A stretch of DNA of 64,000 nt from Catenuloplanes indicus (lineage in GTDB: Bacteria > Actinomycetota > Actinomycetes > Mycobacteriales > Micromonosporaceae). Shown in pieces: positions 25,038-33,901 of this stretch (within the stretch, counting starts at the first letter, position 1; each line of letters starts with the position of its first letter). The stretch lies in contig NZ_JAUSUZ010000001.1 in NCBI RefSeq assembly GCF_030813715.1, positions 1,302,001-1,366,000 of the forward strand, given 5' to 3'. The notes below the pieces were generated by a model. It did not search any database. It was given only the letters and a program-made list of their open reading frames with translations, and had not been told where the DNA came from. The position numbers and the translations under genes were made by a program.

Positions 25038-25148
25038 GAGCCGCAACGATAACCGCGCGGCATCGGTCGCCGCCCACTCGGTATTGGAGGTCACGGCCGC
25101 TACGGCCGCAGGATCGAACCGAGGGAAAGACCGATGGGAGCGACACAG

Positions 25149-25937
25149 ATGGATCTGCAACTGACCGGCAAGCGCGTCCTGGTCACCGGCGCCAGCAAGG
25201 GCCTGGGCCTCGGCATCGTGCGGGCCTTCGCGGCCGAGGGCGCCGAGGTGGTCGCGGTCGCCCGGCGCAGCACCCCGGAGCTGGACGCGACCGGCGTCCG
25301 GTTCGTGGCCGCGGACCTGACCCGGCCGGACGGTCCGCGGCGGGCGGTGGAGGCCGCGCTCGCGGTCGATCCCCGCCTGGACGTGGTGGTCAACAACGCC
25401 GGTGGCGGCGACTTGCCCACGGAGGCGTTCGGCGATCTCCTCGAGGGCGACGACGACGTCTGGGCGGACTCGCTCGCCCTGAACCTGTTCGCGGCGCTGC
25501 GCGTGCTCCGGGCCGCGCTGCCCGCGCTGACCGAGGCGCGCGGTGCCGTGGTCAACATCAGCTCGAACGCCGCGCGGCTGGCCGGTGGTGGCCCGCTGCC
25601 GTACGCCGCCGCGAAGGCCGCGCTCAACCTGACGTCCCGGGTCCTCGCGGAGCGGCTGGCCGGGTCCGGCGTGCGGATCAACACGGTGTCACCTGCCGGG
25701 GTCCGCTCCTACACCCAGGAGGGCCCGGACGGTTACGTGGCGAGGCTCGCGGCGCACCTGGGCATGGACCATGCCGCGTTGCTCGCGCGGCTGCCGGCGC
25801 AGGGCGGCATGCTGACCGGCCGGCTGGCCGAGCCGGACGAGGTCGCCCGCGCGGTGCTGCTGCTCGCCTCCCCGGCCATGCCCAGCGCGATCGGCCAGAA
25901 CTGGTCCGTCGACGCCGGTGCGGTCAAGGCCGTCTGA
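25149..25937 (+). CDS. Short-chain dehydrogenase/reductase
   Basis: The 262-aa classical SDR has the cofactor motif TGASKGLG (13-20), VVNNAGGGD, Ser138/139 in NISS and the catalytic YAAAK (Tyr152, Lys156). It oxidises or reduces an unknown hydroxyl or carbonyl with NAD(P)(H). The Arg residues at VARRST suggest a preference for NADP. GGGAG 8 nt before the ATG at 25149 supports that start; an ATG 15 nt earlier is possible. A perfect palindrome follows its stop. Confidence 0.9.
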   Translation: MDLQLTGKRVLVTGASKGLGLGIVRAFAAEGAEVVAVARRSTPELDATGVRFVAADLTRPDGPRRAVEAALAVDPRLDVVVNNAGGGDLPTEAFGDLLEGDDDVWADSLALNLFAALRVLRAALPALTEARGAVVNISSNAARLAGGGPLPYAAAKAALNLTSRVLAERLAGSGVRINTVSPAGVRSYTQEGPDGYVARLAAHLGMDHAALLARLPAQGGMLTGRLAEPDEVARAVLLLASPAMPSAIGQNWSVDAGAVKAV

Positions 25938-25942
25938 AACCC

Positions 25943-25980
25943 GGAATCCAGCGGGGGTACGCGTACCCCCGCTGGATTCC
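25943..25980. terminator. Perfect 38-bp palindrome, bidirectional terminator
   Basis: Two 19-nt arms meet at 25961/25962 with no mismatch (outer part GGAATCCAGC, centre TACGCGTA). It lies between the convergent SDR and putA stop codons, 6 nt from each, so it can end both transcripts. Confidence 0.8.
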
Positions 25981-25985
25981 GATCG

Positions 25986-28900
25986 TCAGAGCGCCGCGGC
26001 CGCGACGCCGTCCGGGTTGCCGAAGCGGTGTGCGGTGATGCTGATCGCCTGCTCGCGCAGGAACGGCAGCAGCTCGATCCGGCCGGACTCGGTGACCGGA
26101 CCGCCGTAGACGGCCAGGTCAGGGCGGCCGCCGGTGGCGGTGACCACGTCGGCCACGGAGCCGCCGACCAGGCGGGCGCGACCCGGGCCGAGACGCGCGG
26201 TCCACGCGTCGGACGGCTCCACCGTGTGCGCGATGCCGAGCGCCTCCGGCAGCGGCGTCGCGGACGACACCGTCAGGTCGGCACCGGCCAGCGTGCCGGC
26301 CGCGATCAGCCGGACCAGCTCGGCGACCGCGCCGTCGGTCTCCAGCCGGAGCTCGACCGGGACCGGCAGGTAGCGCAGCACGTTGCGCTCCGCGGCCAGC
26401 GCGGAGACGTCGGACGGCGCGAAGTGCGTGGCCCACGCGTGCGCGTCGCTGCGTGCGGCGCGCTCGACGTAGGCGGCCTCGTCGGCGCTCAGCACGCCCT
26501 TGGCCCGGCCGATCAGGTTGCGCACCCGGGCGGACGGCTCGTCCACCGCGGTAGCCGGGCGGGAGTCCCAGGAGCCGAGGCCGACCAGGTAGTTCGGGCC
26601 ACCGGCCTTGGTGCCGGGACCGACCGACGAGCGCTTCCAGCCGCCGAACGGCTGCCGTGCGACGATCGCGCCGGTGGTGCCGCGGTTGACGTACAGGTTG
26701 CCGGCCTGGATGCGGTTCAGCCAGGTGCGTAGCTCGGCCACGTCCAGTGAGTGGATGCCGGAGGTCAGGCCGTACTCGACCTCGTTGACGATGTCGATGG
26801 CCTCGCTCAGCGTGTCCGCGGTCATGATGCCGAGGATCGGGCCGAAGTACTCGGTGTGGTGGTACGCCGAGCCGCGCCGCACGCCGTCCCGGACGCCCGG
26901 GCTCCACAGCTTCCTCGAGGAGTCCAGCGCGCGCGGTGCGATCAGCCAGGACTCGCCGGGGCCGAGCGTGGTCAGACCGTCGAGCAGCTTGCCGGACGGC
27001 GGCTCGATGACCGGGCCGACCTGCGACGACGGGTCCCAGGGGTAGCCGACGGTGAGCGACGACACCGCGTCCATCAGCTGGGTGCGGAACCGCTTCGACC
27101 TGGCGACCGAGCCGACCAGCACGACCAGCGACGCGGCCGAGCACTTCTGGCCGGCGTGGCCGAACGCGGAGTGGACCACGTCCTTGACCGCGAGGTCCAG
27201 GTCCGCGCTGGGCGTCACGATGATCGCGTTCTTGCCGGAGGTCTCGGCGAGCAGCGGCAGGTCGGACCGGAACGAGCGGAACAGCTCCGCGGTCTCGTAG
27301 GCGCCGGTCAGGATGGTCCGGTCGATCCGCGGGTGCGCGATCAGCTGCGCGCCGAGCGTGCCCTCGTCCACCTGGACCAGCGTGAGCACGTCGCGGGAGA
27401 CACCGGCGTCGTCCAGCGCCTCCCAGATCGCCTCCGCGAGCACGGCGCCGCAGCGCTCCGCCGGGCCGGCCGGCTTGAGCACGGCGGTGGACCCGGCGGC
27501 CAGCGCGGCGAGCACGCCACCGGCCGGGATCGCGACCGGGAAGTTCCACGGCGGCGTGACCAGCGTGATGCCGGCCGGCGTGAACGCGGCGCCGTCCACC
27601 GCGTCCAGCTCGCGGGCCAGTTCCGCGTAGTAGTGGGCGAAGTCGACGGCCTCGGAGACCTCCGGGTCGGCCTGGTCCGCGGTCTTGCCGGCCTCGGCGG
27701 CCATCACCTCGATCAGCGCGGCGCGGTGTGCCTCGATCCGCTCGCCGATCCGGTGCAGCACCTTGGCCCGGTCCTCACCGGAGACGGTGCCCCAGGTGGT
27801 GCCGCCGGCCTTCTCCAGCAGGTCGTTGAGCGCGGCCGGGCTGTCGATCCGGGCCGCGTCGATCCCGGCCGTACCGATGCCGGATTTCTCGGCCTTCATG
27901 ACGGCGGCCCGCATCCAGTCGCGGTTCGTGCGCACCGACGGGTCGGTGTCCGGCGTGTTCCGGAAGTGCCCGATCGTGGAGACCGGGACCACGGCGTGCC
28001 GGTCCGCGACCCGGTGCGGCGGCGGGACCTCGGAGTCGAGCGCGGCCAGCGAGGCCTCGAACCGCTTCTGCTCCCGGTCGAACAGCTCCGCCGAGGAGTT
28101 CAGCTCGAACACCGCGGACATGAAGTTCTCGCTGCTCGCGCCCTCCTCCAGGCGGCGGATCAGGTATGCGATCGCGACGTCGAACTGGGCCGGCTTGACC
28201 ACCGGCGTGTAGAGCAGCAGGCCGCCGACCTCGCGCCGGACCGCCTCCGCCTGGCCCTGCGCCATGCCGAGCAGCATCTCGAACTCGATGCCGTCCCGGA
28301 CGCCGCGCTCGCCGGCGAGCAGCCACGCGTACGCCACGTCGAACAGGTTGTGGCCGGCCACGCCGAGCCGGACGTTGCCGATCCGGTCCGGGTGCAGCGC
28401 GTAGTCCAGCACCCGCTTGTAGTGCGTGTCCGACTCCTGCTTGCTGCCCCAGGTCGCCAGCGGCCAGCCGTGCAGCGACGCCTCGACCTGCTCCATCGGC
28501 AGGTTCGCGCCCTTGACCAGGCGCACCTTGATGCCGGCGCCGCCCCGGGCGCGGCGGGCCGCGGACCACTCCTGCAAGCGGATCATGGCGCTGAGCGCGT
28601 CCGGCAGGTACGCCTGGAGCACGATGCCGGCCTCCAGCGACAGGAACTCCGGCCGGTCGAGCAGGCGGGTGAAGACCTCGATGGTCAGGTCGAGGTCCTT
28701 GTACTCCTCCATGTCGAGGTTGATGAACTTGTGCTCGTCCCGGGCGCGGGTGAACAGCGGCGTCAGCTGCGTCTCGATGTGCGCGACCGCCTCGTCGAAC
28801 GCCCACGGGTTGTGCGGCGCGACCGTGGCCGACACCTTGATCGAGACGTAGTCGACGTCCGGGCGGGCGAGCAGCCGCTCGGTCTCGGTCAGCCGGTGCG

Positions 28901-29363
28901 ACGCCTCGCCCCGGCCCAGCACGGCCTCGCCGAGGAGGTTGACGTTGAGCCGTACCCCCTGGCCCTTGATCTTCTGGATGGCCTTGCCGAGGCGCGCGTC
29001 GGTCGCGTCGACGATCAGGTGGCCGACCATCTCGCGCAGCACGCGGCGCGCGATCGGCACCACCACGCCGGGCATCGTGGGGGCGAGCGCACCACCGGCC
29101 TTCACGGCCGCACGCAGCGGCGCGGGCAGGAACGACGGCACGTCGCGGGCGAGACGGCTGAGCGCACGGGCGCTGACCTGAAGGTCCTCCGGCCGGACGA
29201 CGCCGTCGACGAAGCCGACCGCGAACGACAGGCCCTTGGGGTCGCGCAGCACGCCGGCCAGCTGAGCGGCGGAGCCGGAGACGGGGTACGTCTCGGCCTC
29301 ACGCAGCCAGCGCCGGACCAGGGTGACGGCCTCGGCGCTCAGCTGGGGGTCGGTGGCGTTCAT
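25986..29363 (-). CDS. putA: Bifunctional proline dehydrogenase / L-glutamate gamma-semialdehyde dehydrogenase (PutA)
   Basis: The 1125-aa enzyme oxidises proline to glutamate in two steps. The FAD-dependent PRODH barrel (about 85-430) shows VRLVKGANLPMEQ, RIGNVRLGVAGHN and a C-terminal YLIRRLEEGASSENF. The P5C dehydrogenase (about 520-1000) has catalytic Cys near 741 (GHAGQKCSAASL), Glu near 707 (LLAETSGKN) and NFPVAIPAGG. An extra C-terminal domain of about 120 residues follows. It has no N-terminal ribbon-helix-helix, so it is not autoregulatory like E. coli PutA. The divergent LysR gene is the likely regulator. GGAGGG 10 nt before the ATG supports the start. Confidence 0.95.
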   Translation of the reverse strand: MNATDPQLSAEAVTLVRRWLREAETYPVSGSAAQLAGVLRDPKGLSFAVGFVDGVVRPEDLQVSARALSRLARDVPSFLPAPLRAAVKAGGALAPTMPGVVVPIARRVLREMVGHLIVDATDARLGKAIQKIKGQGVRLNVNLLGEAVLGRGEASHRLTETERLLARPDVDYVSIKVSATVAPHNPWAFDEAVAHIETQLTPLFTRARDEHKFINLDMEEYKDLDLTIEVFTRLLDRPEFLSLEAGIVLQAYLPDALSAMIRLQEWSAARRARGGAGIKVRLVKGANLPMEQVEASLHGWPLATWGSKQESDTHYKRVLDYALHPDRIGNVRLGVAGHNLFDVAYAWLLAGERGVRDGIEFEMLLGMAQGQAEAVRREVGGLLLYTPVVKPAQFDVAIAYLIRRLEEGASSENFMSAVFELNSSAELFDREQKRFEASLAALDSEVPPPHRVADRHAVVPVSTIGHFRNTPDTDPSVRTNRDWMRAAVMKAEKSGIGTAGIDAARIDSPAALNDLLEKAGGTTWGTVSGEDRAKVLHRIGERIEAHRAALIEVMAAEAGKTADQADPEVSEAVDFAHYYAELARELDAVDGAAFTPAGITLVTPPWNFPVAIPAGGVLAALAAGSTAVLKPAGPAERCGAVLAEAIWEALDDAGVSRDVLTLVQVDEGTLGAQLIAHPRIDRTILTGAYETAELFRSFRSDLPLLAETSGKNAIIVTPSADLDLAVKDVVHSAFGHAGQKCSAASLVVLVGSVARSKRFRTQLMDAVSSLTVGYPWDPSSQVGPVIEPPSGKLLDGLTTLGPGESWLIAPRALDSSRKLWSPGVRDGVRRGSAYHHTEYFGPILGIMTADTLSEAIDIVNEVEYGLTSGIHSLDVAELRTWLNRIQAGNLYVNRGTTGAIVARQPFGGWKRSSVGPGTKAGGPNYLVGLGSWDSRPATAVDEPSARVRNLIGRAKGVLSADEAAYVERAARSDAHAWATHFAPSDVSALAAERNVLRYLPVPVELRLETDGAVAELVRLIAAGTLAGADLTVSSATPLPEALGIAHTVEPSDAWTARLGPGRARLVGGSVADVVTATGGRPDLAVYGGPVTESGRIELLPFLREQAISITAHRFGNPDGVAAAAL

Positions 29364-29449
29364 CTGACTGGTTCCCTCCATGACATGAGATGCCCAGTTT
29401 CGGTCCGCCCTTGCATTAGGAAAAGCGATCGTTTGTGACGGGTATTCTT

Positions 29450-29465
29450 CGGTTGAACTTAACCG
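29450..29465. promoter_or_regulatory. LysR-type operator between putA and its regulator
   Basis: CGGTTGAACTTAACCG is a perfect inverted repeat (CGGTT-N6-AACCG) 20 bp before the regulator's GTG and about 87 bp before the putA ATG. The position suits LysR autorepression and activation of the divergent gene. Confidence 0.5.
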
Positions 29466-29485
29466 TCTCTCAAGGAGTGGGCGCT

Positions 29486-30385
29486 GTGCTGGAGATTCGC
29501 CGCCTGGTGCTGCTGCGAGAGCTGGCCATCCGGGGCACGATCGCGGCCGTCGCCGAAGCGCTCAACTTCTCCCCGTCCGCCGTCTCCCAGCAACTCAGCC
29601 AGCTGGAGAAGGAGACCGGCATGGTGCTGCTGCGCAAGTCCGGGCGGCGGCTCCAGCTCACCCCGCAGGCCGAGGTGCTGGTCGCCTCCGCCGGCGAGGT
29701 GCTGGACACGCTGGAACGCGCCGAGGCCGCGCTGCAGGCCTCGCTGACCCGGGTGAGCGGGCGGGTGCGGGTCGCGGTCTTCCAGTCCGCGGCGCTGGCG
29801 CTGATGCCGGCCGCGCTCAAGACCATGGCCCGCCGGCATCCGGACGTACGGGTGGAGATGGTGCAGCGCGAGCCGGAGGAGGCGCTGCGCGAGACCTGGG
29901 CGCGCGACTTCGACATGGTGGTCGCGGAGCAGTACCCGGCGCACGCGGCACCGCACCACCCCGGCCTGGACCGGCGCGACCTCACCACGGACGCGATTCG
30001 CCTCGCGCTGCCGCCGGAGTCCGAGTCGCTGAGGCCGGTGTCGCACCTGCGCGAGGCCGCGGAGATGCCGTGGGTGATGGAACCGCACGGCACCGCCTCC
30101 CGGCACTTCGCGCTGCAGACGTGCCGGATCGCCGGTTTCGAGCCGGACGTGCGCTACGAGACCGCGGACCTGCAGTCGCAGATCCGGCTGGTCGAGTCCG
30201 GCAACGCGGTCGCGCTCATCCCGGACCTGGTGTGGGCCGGGCGCTCCACGTCGTGCCGGCTGGTGGAACTGCCCTCGGCGCCGCGCCGCACCATTTTCAC
30301 GGCGCAGCGGATCGCGGGCGCGGCCTCACCGGCCGCGCGTGCGTTTCGTCAGACCCTGGAACGGGCGGCCGGTCAAAGCCACTGA
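29486..30385 (+). CDS. LysR-family regulator, probable regulator of putA
   Basis: The 299-aa protein has full LysR length. The N-terminal HTH reads LEIRRLVLLRELAIRGTIAA, FSPSAVSQQLSQLEKETG, LLRKSGRRLQLT. The effector domain (about 90-295) includes VRVAVFQSAALALMPAALK and LVESGNAVALIPDLVW. Divergence from putA and the shared operator suggest a proline-responsive regulator. AAGGAG 9 nt before the GTG at 29486 fixes the start. The 3' end overlaps the convergent Hsp70-like gene by 13 bp. Confidence 0.9.
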   Translation: MLEIRRLVLLRELAIRGTIAAVAEALNFSPSAVSQQLSQLEKETGMVLLRKSGRRLQLTPQAEVLVASAGEVLDTLERAEAALQASLTRVSGRVRVAVFQSAALALMPAALKTMARRHPDVRVEMVQREPEEALRETWARDFDMVVAEQYPAHAAPHHPGLDRRDLTTDAIRLALPPESESLRPVSHLREAAEMPWVMEPHGTASRHFALQTCRIAGFEPDVRYETADLQSQIRLVESGNAVALIPDLVWAGRSTSCRLVELPSAPRRTIFTAQRIAGAASPAARAFRQTLERAAGQSH

Positions 30386-32007
30386 ACCGCGGTGACCTCA
30401 CCCTGCGGGTTGAACGTGAGCGTGAAGCCACGCGAGCGGTCTTCGCGCGCGCCCAGGTCGGCGAAGAGCTCGTCGACGTCGCTCGGCGTCCGGTCCGCGT
30501 GCCACACCTCCGCGTCCGGGTCGACGCGCACGTTCACCCACCGGCCGGTGCCGTCGAGCGTCTGCCGGTTCTCGCCCAGCGTGGCTTCGCGGACCCGGAG
30601 CAGCAGCAGACCGGAGGCCTGATCCCGGCTCACGCTGTCGATCTGCATGAAGAACTCGCCGTTCCAGCTCTCCTCGACGACCGTCTCGGCGTCGTACGGC
30701 GCCAGCTCCGTGCCGTACGGCCACGCCGCGGCCGCGGCCCCACCGGCCGCCGCGATCACCAGCGCGGCCACCACCAGCACCACCCGCCGGGGCCGCCTGG
30801 TACGCCGGCCACGCTTGGCCGGCTTGCTCACCGGGATCTGCGCGGCACCATAGGCCTTGGGGCGCTCCGCGCCGTGGGCCTGGGCGCGCTCCGCGCCGTA
30901 GGGCTGTGGGCGCTCCATCGGCCGGGCCGCCTTCACGGTCAGCTCCGCGTCCGGCCCGCTCACGTCCTCGGCCGTCACCGCGCCGGACGCGACGGCCAGC
31001 TCCGGCGACTCGACCGCGGTCGGCGCCACGCCCAGCGCGCGGTGCAGGAGCGTGGCCAGCAGCGGCACCCGGCTGCCGCCGCCGACCAGGAACACGCCGA
31101 ACAGCGCGGACGGTTCCACCCGCGCCTCGCGCAGCACCGCGCGGGTCGCGTCCACGGTCCGGTCCAGCACCGGGCGGGCCAGCGACTCGAACTGCTCGCG
31201 GCCGAGCGGCGCCTCCTGCTCGATGATCGGCAGGTGGATGTGCGTGCCCGGCGACCGGGACAGCGTCTCCTTGCCGGTCCGCACACCGGTCCAGAACGCG
31301 CGGGACGCGGCCTGGTCGCCGGGCGCGGACGGGGCGACCAGGCGCGACCAGGCGGCACCGTGCCGGGACTGGTAGACCGTCCCGAGGTGCGCGACGATCG
31401 CGGCGTCCAGGTCCAGGCCGCCGCCGTCCGGCAGGCCGGTCGTGGTCAGCACCTCGAACCCGGTTGGCGTGCGCCGGACCACGGACACGTCGACCGTGCC
31501 CGCGCCCACGTCGCAGATCAGCGCGGCACCACCGGCCGGCAGCGCGTCGCCCGCGGTCGCGGCGAAGTGGGCCGCGGCCGCGACCGGCTCGCTGACCAGG
31601 CGCACCGAGTTCAGCCCGGCGCGCGCGGCCGCCTCCCACAGCACCTCCCGGCGCTGCGCGCCCCACGCGGCCGGGTGGGTGAGCGTCACCCGCTGCGGCG
31701 GCGCCGGCAACTGGGCCACCACCCGGCGCAGCACGGCCGCGATCAGGTCGGCGACCGCTACCTCGACGCCGCCGAGCAGCACGGACTTCTCGTCGATCCG
31801 CTGTTTCGGGTACGGCTCGTACCGCTCCGGCGCGGTCGCGGCGGCGAGCAGCACGTCCGGGCCGGCCACCAGGCGACCGGCCGGGTCCGCGCAGACGCCG
31901 GAGGGCAGCGACGGCCGGCCGTCGAACAGCACGGGGCGTACCCCCTGGCGGCCGGCCAGCACCGCCACCGTGCTGGACGTGCCGAAGTCGATGCAGAGGT
32001 GCGTCAC
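30373..32007 (-). CDS. Membrane-anchored Hsp70-like ATPase with extracytoplasmic domain
   Basis: The 544-aa protein has an N-terminal actin/Hsp70 ATPase fold (1-345): phosphate-1 loop DFGTSST (7-13), phosphate-2 CDVGAGTVD (165-173) and adenosine motif VGGGSRVP (308-315). There is no DnaK substrate-binding domain. Instead come a linker with AERAQAHGAERPKAYGAA repeats, a basic stop-transfer (RGRRTRRPRR), one membrane helix (409-428) and an outer domain of about 115 residues. ATP binding inside with an exterior domain suggests a signalling or envelope role. The GTG start is preceded by TATTTT at leaderless spacing. Confidence 0.85.
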   Translation of the reverse strand: MTHLCIDFGTSSTVAVLAGRQGVRPVLFDGRPSLPSGVCADPAGRLVAGPDVLLAAATAPERYEPYPKQRIDEKSVLLGGVEVAVADLIAAVLRRVVAQLPAPPQRVTLTHPAAWGAQRREVLWEAAARAGLNSVRLVSEPVAAAAHFAATAGDALPAGGAALICDVGAGTVDVSVVRRTPTGFEVLTTTGLPDGGGLDLDAAIVAHLGTVYQSRHGAAWSRLVAPSAPGDQAASRAFWTGVRTGKETLSRSPGTHIHLPIIEQEAPLGREQFESLARPVLDRTVDATRAVLREARVEPSALFGVFLVGGGSRVPLLATLLHRALGVAPTAVESPELAVASGAVTAEDVSGPDAELTVKAARPMERPQPYGAERAQAHGAERPKAYGAAQIPVSKPAKRGRRTRRPRRVVLVVAALVIAAAGGAAAAAWPYGTELAPYDAETVVEESWNGEFFMQIDSVSRDQASGLLLLRVREATLGENRQTLDGTGRWVNVRVDPDAEVWHADRTPSDVDELFADLGAREDRSRGFTLTFNPQGEVTAVQWL

Positions 32008-32013
32008 CGGACC

Positions 32014-32035
32014 AAAATAGTGCTTCCGCTATACC
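32014..32035. promoter_or_regulatory. Overlapping divergent leaderless promoters
   Basis: The minus-strand -10 TATTTT (32014-32019) ends 6 nt before the GTG at 32007. The plus-strand -10 TATACC (32030-32035) ends 7 nt before the GTG at 32043. Only 35 bp separate the start codons, so the -35 regions must overlap the opposite promoter and transcription could be mutually exclusive. Confidence 0.45.
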
Positions 32036-32042
32036 TGACCGC

Positions 32043-32990
32043 GTGGGGTCTTCTCTGCTCGACGTCGTGACGCGGTCGCCCGCACCGGCCACCGCGGTGT
32101 CCGTGTTCGGCCCTGATCGGGTGTTCTCGCAGGTGGTGCACGGCACCGCGGACCTGTCCACCGGCCGCCCGGTCACCGCCGGCGACTGGTGGGACCTGGC
32201 CAGCCTCACGAAGGTGCTGGTCACCCTGCCGGAGGTGCTCGCCGCGGTCCCGTCCCTCGACCTGCCGCTGGAAGAGCTGTGGACACCGGCCCGGGGGTAC
32301 GCGGTGGGCCGCGCGACGATCCGCGCGCTGCTCACCCACACCGCCGGCCTGCCCGCCTCGGTCCCGTTCTTCCGCACCGTCACCGGCCGCGACGAGATCC
32401 TCTCCGCCGTGCTCGGCACACCGCTCGGCCCGCCCGCGGAGGTCTACAGTGACCTCGGCTTCATGCTGCTCGGCCGGCTGGTCGAGGACCTGACCGGCCG
32501 CTCACTGTCCGATCTTGCGCGCGACCGCACCGGGCTGCGCTTCGGCGCGCCACCGCGGGAGTCCGTCGCCACCGAGCGCGACCCGTGGCGCGGCCGGCTG
32601 ATCGTCGGCGAGGTGCACGACGAGAACGCGGCCGCGATGGGCGGCGTGGCCGGTCAGGCCGGTGCGTTCGGCACGCTCGCGCTGGTCACCGCCGCGGCCC
32701 AGGCGTGGCTGCGGGATCCGTACCCGCAGGTCCGCACGCCGTCGACGCCGGGCGCGCGGTTCGGCCTGGGCTGGATGGTCACGCCGCGGCCCGGCCTCGG
32801 CGTGGCCGGCCTGCCCGGGTTCGGGCACACCGGGTACGTCGGGAACCGGCTGTGGCTCTCCCCGTCCCGCGGCCTCGGCGTCCTGATCCTGGCGAACCGG
32901 GTGCATCCCACCCGCGAGGGCACTGCCGAACCGTACGCCCGCTGGTGTTCCTCGTTCTTCGACCGGGTCTCCCGGCGGAGCCCGCCCTGA
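32043..32990 (+). CDS. Serine hydrolase of the beta-lactamase/penicillin-binding-protein-like family
   Basis: The 315-aa protein has the class C-like serine hydrolase fold: SxxK at Ser54-Lys57 (LASLTKVL), the YSD motif (VYSDLGFMLLG) as the second catalytic element, and HTGYVGNRLWLSP as the C-terminal strand motif. It lacks a signal peptide and so acts in the cytoplasm, unlike true beta-lactamases; it is probably an esterase or peptidase. It shares a compact divergent promoter with the Hsp70-like gene. Confidence 0.85.
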   Translation: MGSSLLDVVTRSPAPATAVSVFGPDRVFSQVVHGTADLSTGRPVTAGDWWDLASLTKVLVTLPEVLAAVPSLDLPLEELWTPARGYAVGRATIRALLTHTAGLPASVPFFRTVTGRDEILSAVLGTPLGPPAEVYSDLGFMLLGRLVEDLTGRSLSDLARDRTGLRFGAPPRESVATERDPWRGRLIVGEVHDENAAAMGGVAGQAGAFGTLALVTAAAQAWLRDPYPQVRTPSTPGARFGLGWMVTPRPGLGVAGLPGFGHTGYVGNRLWLSPSRGLGVLILANRVHPTREGTAEPYARWCSSFFDRVSRRSPP

Positions 32991-33046
32991 AGGGGGGATC
33001 GGCGATCCCTGGATGGGCGGACGGGCGGAACGGTACACAGGAGCGC

Positions 33047-33901
33047 ATGCTGATCGATCGAGCTGGGCTGGCCGAGTTCCTGCGGCGGCGCCGGGCGACG
33101 CTGCAACCGGAGGATGTGGGGCTGCCGCGCGGGTCCGGGCGACGGACCGCGGGACTGCGCCGGGAGGAGGTGGCCGCGCTGTGCCACATGTCGATCGACT
33201 ACTACGAGCGGCTGGAGCGGGAGCGCGGGCCGCGGCCGTCCGTTCAGATGGTCGCGTCGATGGCCCAGGGGCTGCATCTCACGCTCGACGAACGGGATCA
33301 CCTGTTCCGGCTCGCCGGGCATCAGCCCCCGGTCCGCGGTGCGACCAGCGCGCACGTCAGCCCGGCACTGCAGCGGGTGCTGGACCGGCTCGGCGACACG
33401 CCCGCGGAGATCGTCACCGAGCTGGGGCAGACGCTGCGGCAGACCCCGCTCGGCGTCGCGGTCTTCGGTGACGCGACCGCGTACACCGGGCCGATGCGCA
33501 GCCGCGGGTACCGGTGGTTCGCCGACCCGAGCAGCCGGCTGATCTACCAGCCGGAGTATCACGAGAGCCTGTCCCGGATGTACGCGGCCGGGCTGCGCCG
33601 CCTGGTCACGCTGCGCGGGCCGGAATCCGAGGCGGCATCCCTGGCCGCCCTGCTGCTGGCCGCGAGCGCGGAGTTCCGGGAGCTGTGGGAGCGGCACCGG
33701 ATCGAAGGGCTGCCGGACGAGGTGAAACGCCTGGTCCACCCGGAGGTCGGCACGCTGGTCCTGCACTGCCAGATGCTGGTCGACAACGCCCAGTCGCACC
33801 GCCTGCTGGTCTACACGGCCGAGCCCGGCACCGAGAGCTACGACAAGCTGTACCGGCTGTCGCTGCGTCAGGAGGCCGCGACCCACCGGCGCGGTGCCTG
33901 A
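33047..33901 (+). CDS. XRE-family regulator with MmyB-like ligand-binding domain
   Basis: The 284-aa protein has an N-terminal XRE helix-turn-helix (FLRRRRATLQPEDVGLP, TAGLRREEVAALCHMSIDYY, LERERGPRPS) and a C-terminal MmyB-type PAS-like domain (about 105-270: ALQRVLDRLGDTPAEIV, RLIYQPEYHESLSRMYAA). Such regulators usually control a neighbouring dehydrogenase or transporter. Here the convergent MFS pump starts its stop codon at the next base, so that pump or the upstream hydrolase are candidate targets. AGGAG precedes the ATG. Confidence 0.9.
   Translation: MLIDRAGLAEFLRRRRATLQPEDVGLPRGSGRRTAGLRREEVAALCHMSIDYYERLERERGPRPSVQMVASMAQGLHLTLDERDHLFRLAGHQPPVRGATSAHVSPALQRVLDRLGDTPAEIVTELGQTLRQTPLGVAVFGDATAYTGPMRSRGYRWFADPSSRLIYQPEYHESLSRMYAAGLRRLVTLRGPESEAASLAALLLAASAEFRELWERHRIEGLPDEVKRLVHPEVGTLVLHCQMLVDNAQSHRLLVYTAEPGTESYDKLYRLSLRQEAATHRRGA

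Noticed and set aside
26751-29438. 895-codon plus-strand frame opposite putA
   Set aside because: It is an antisense shadow of PutA, which has complete catalytic motifs; the shadow is low-complexity Arg/Asp/Val/Gly sequence.
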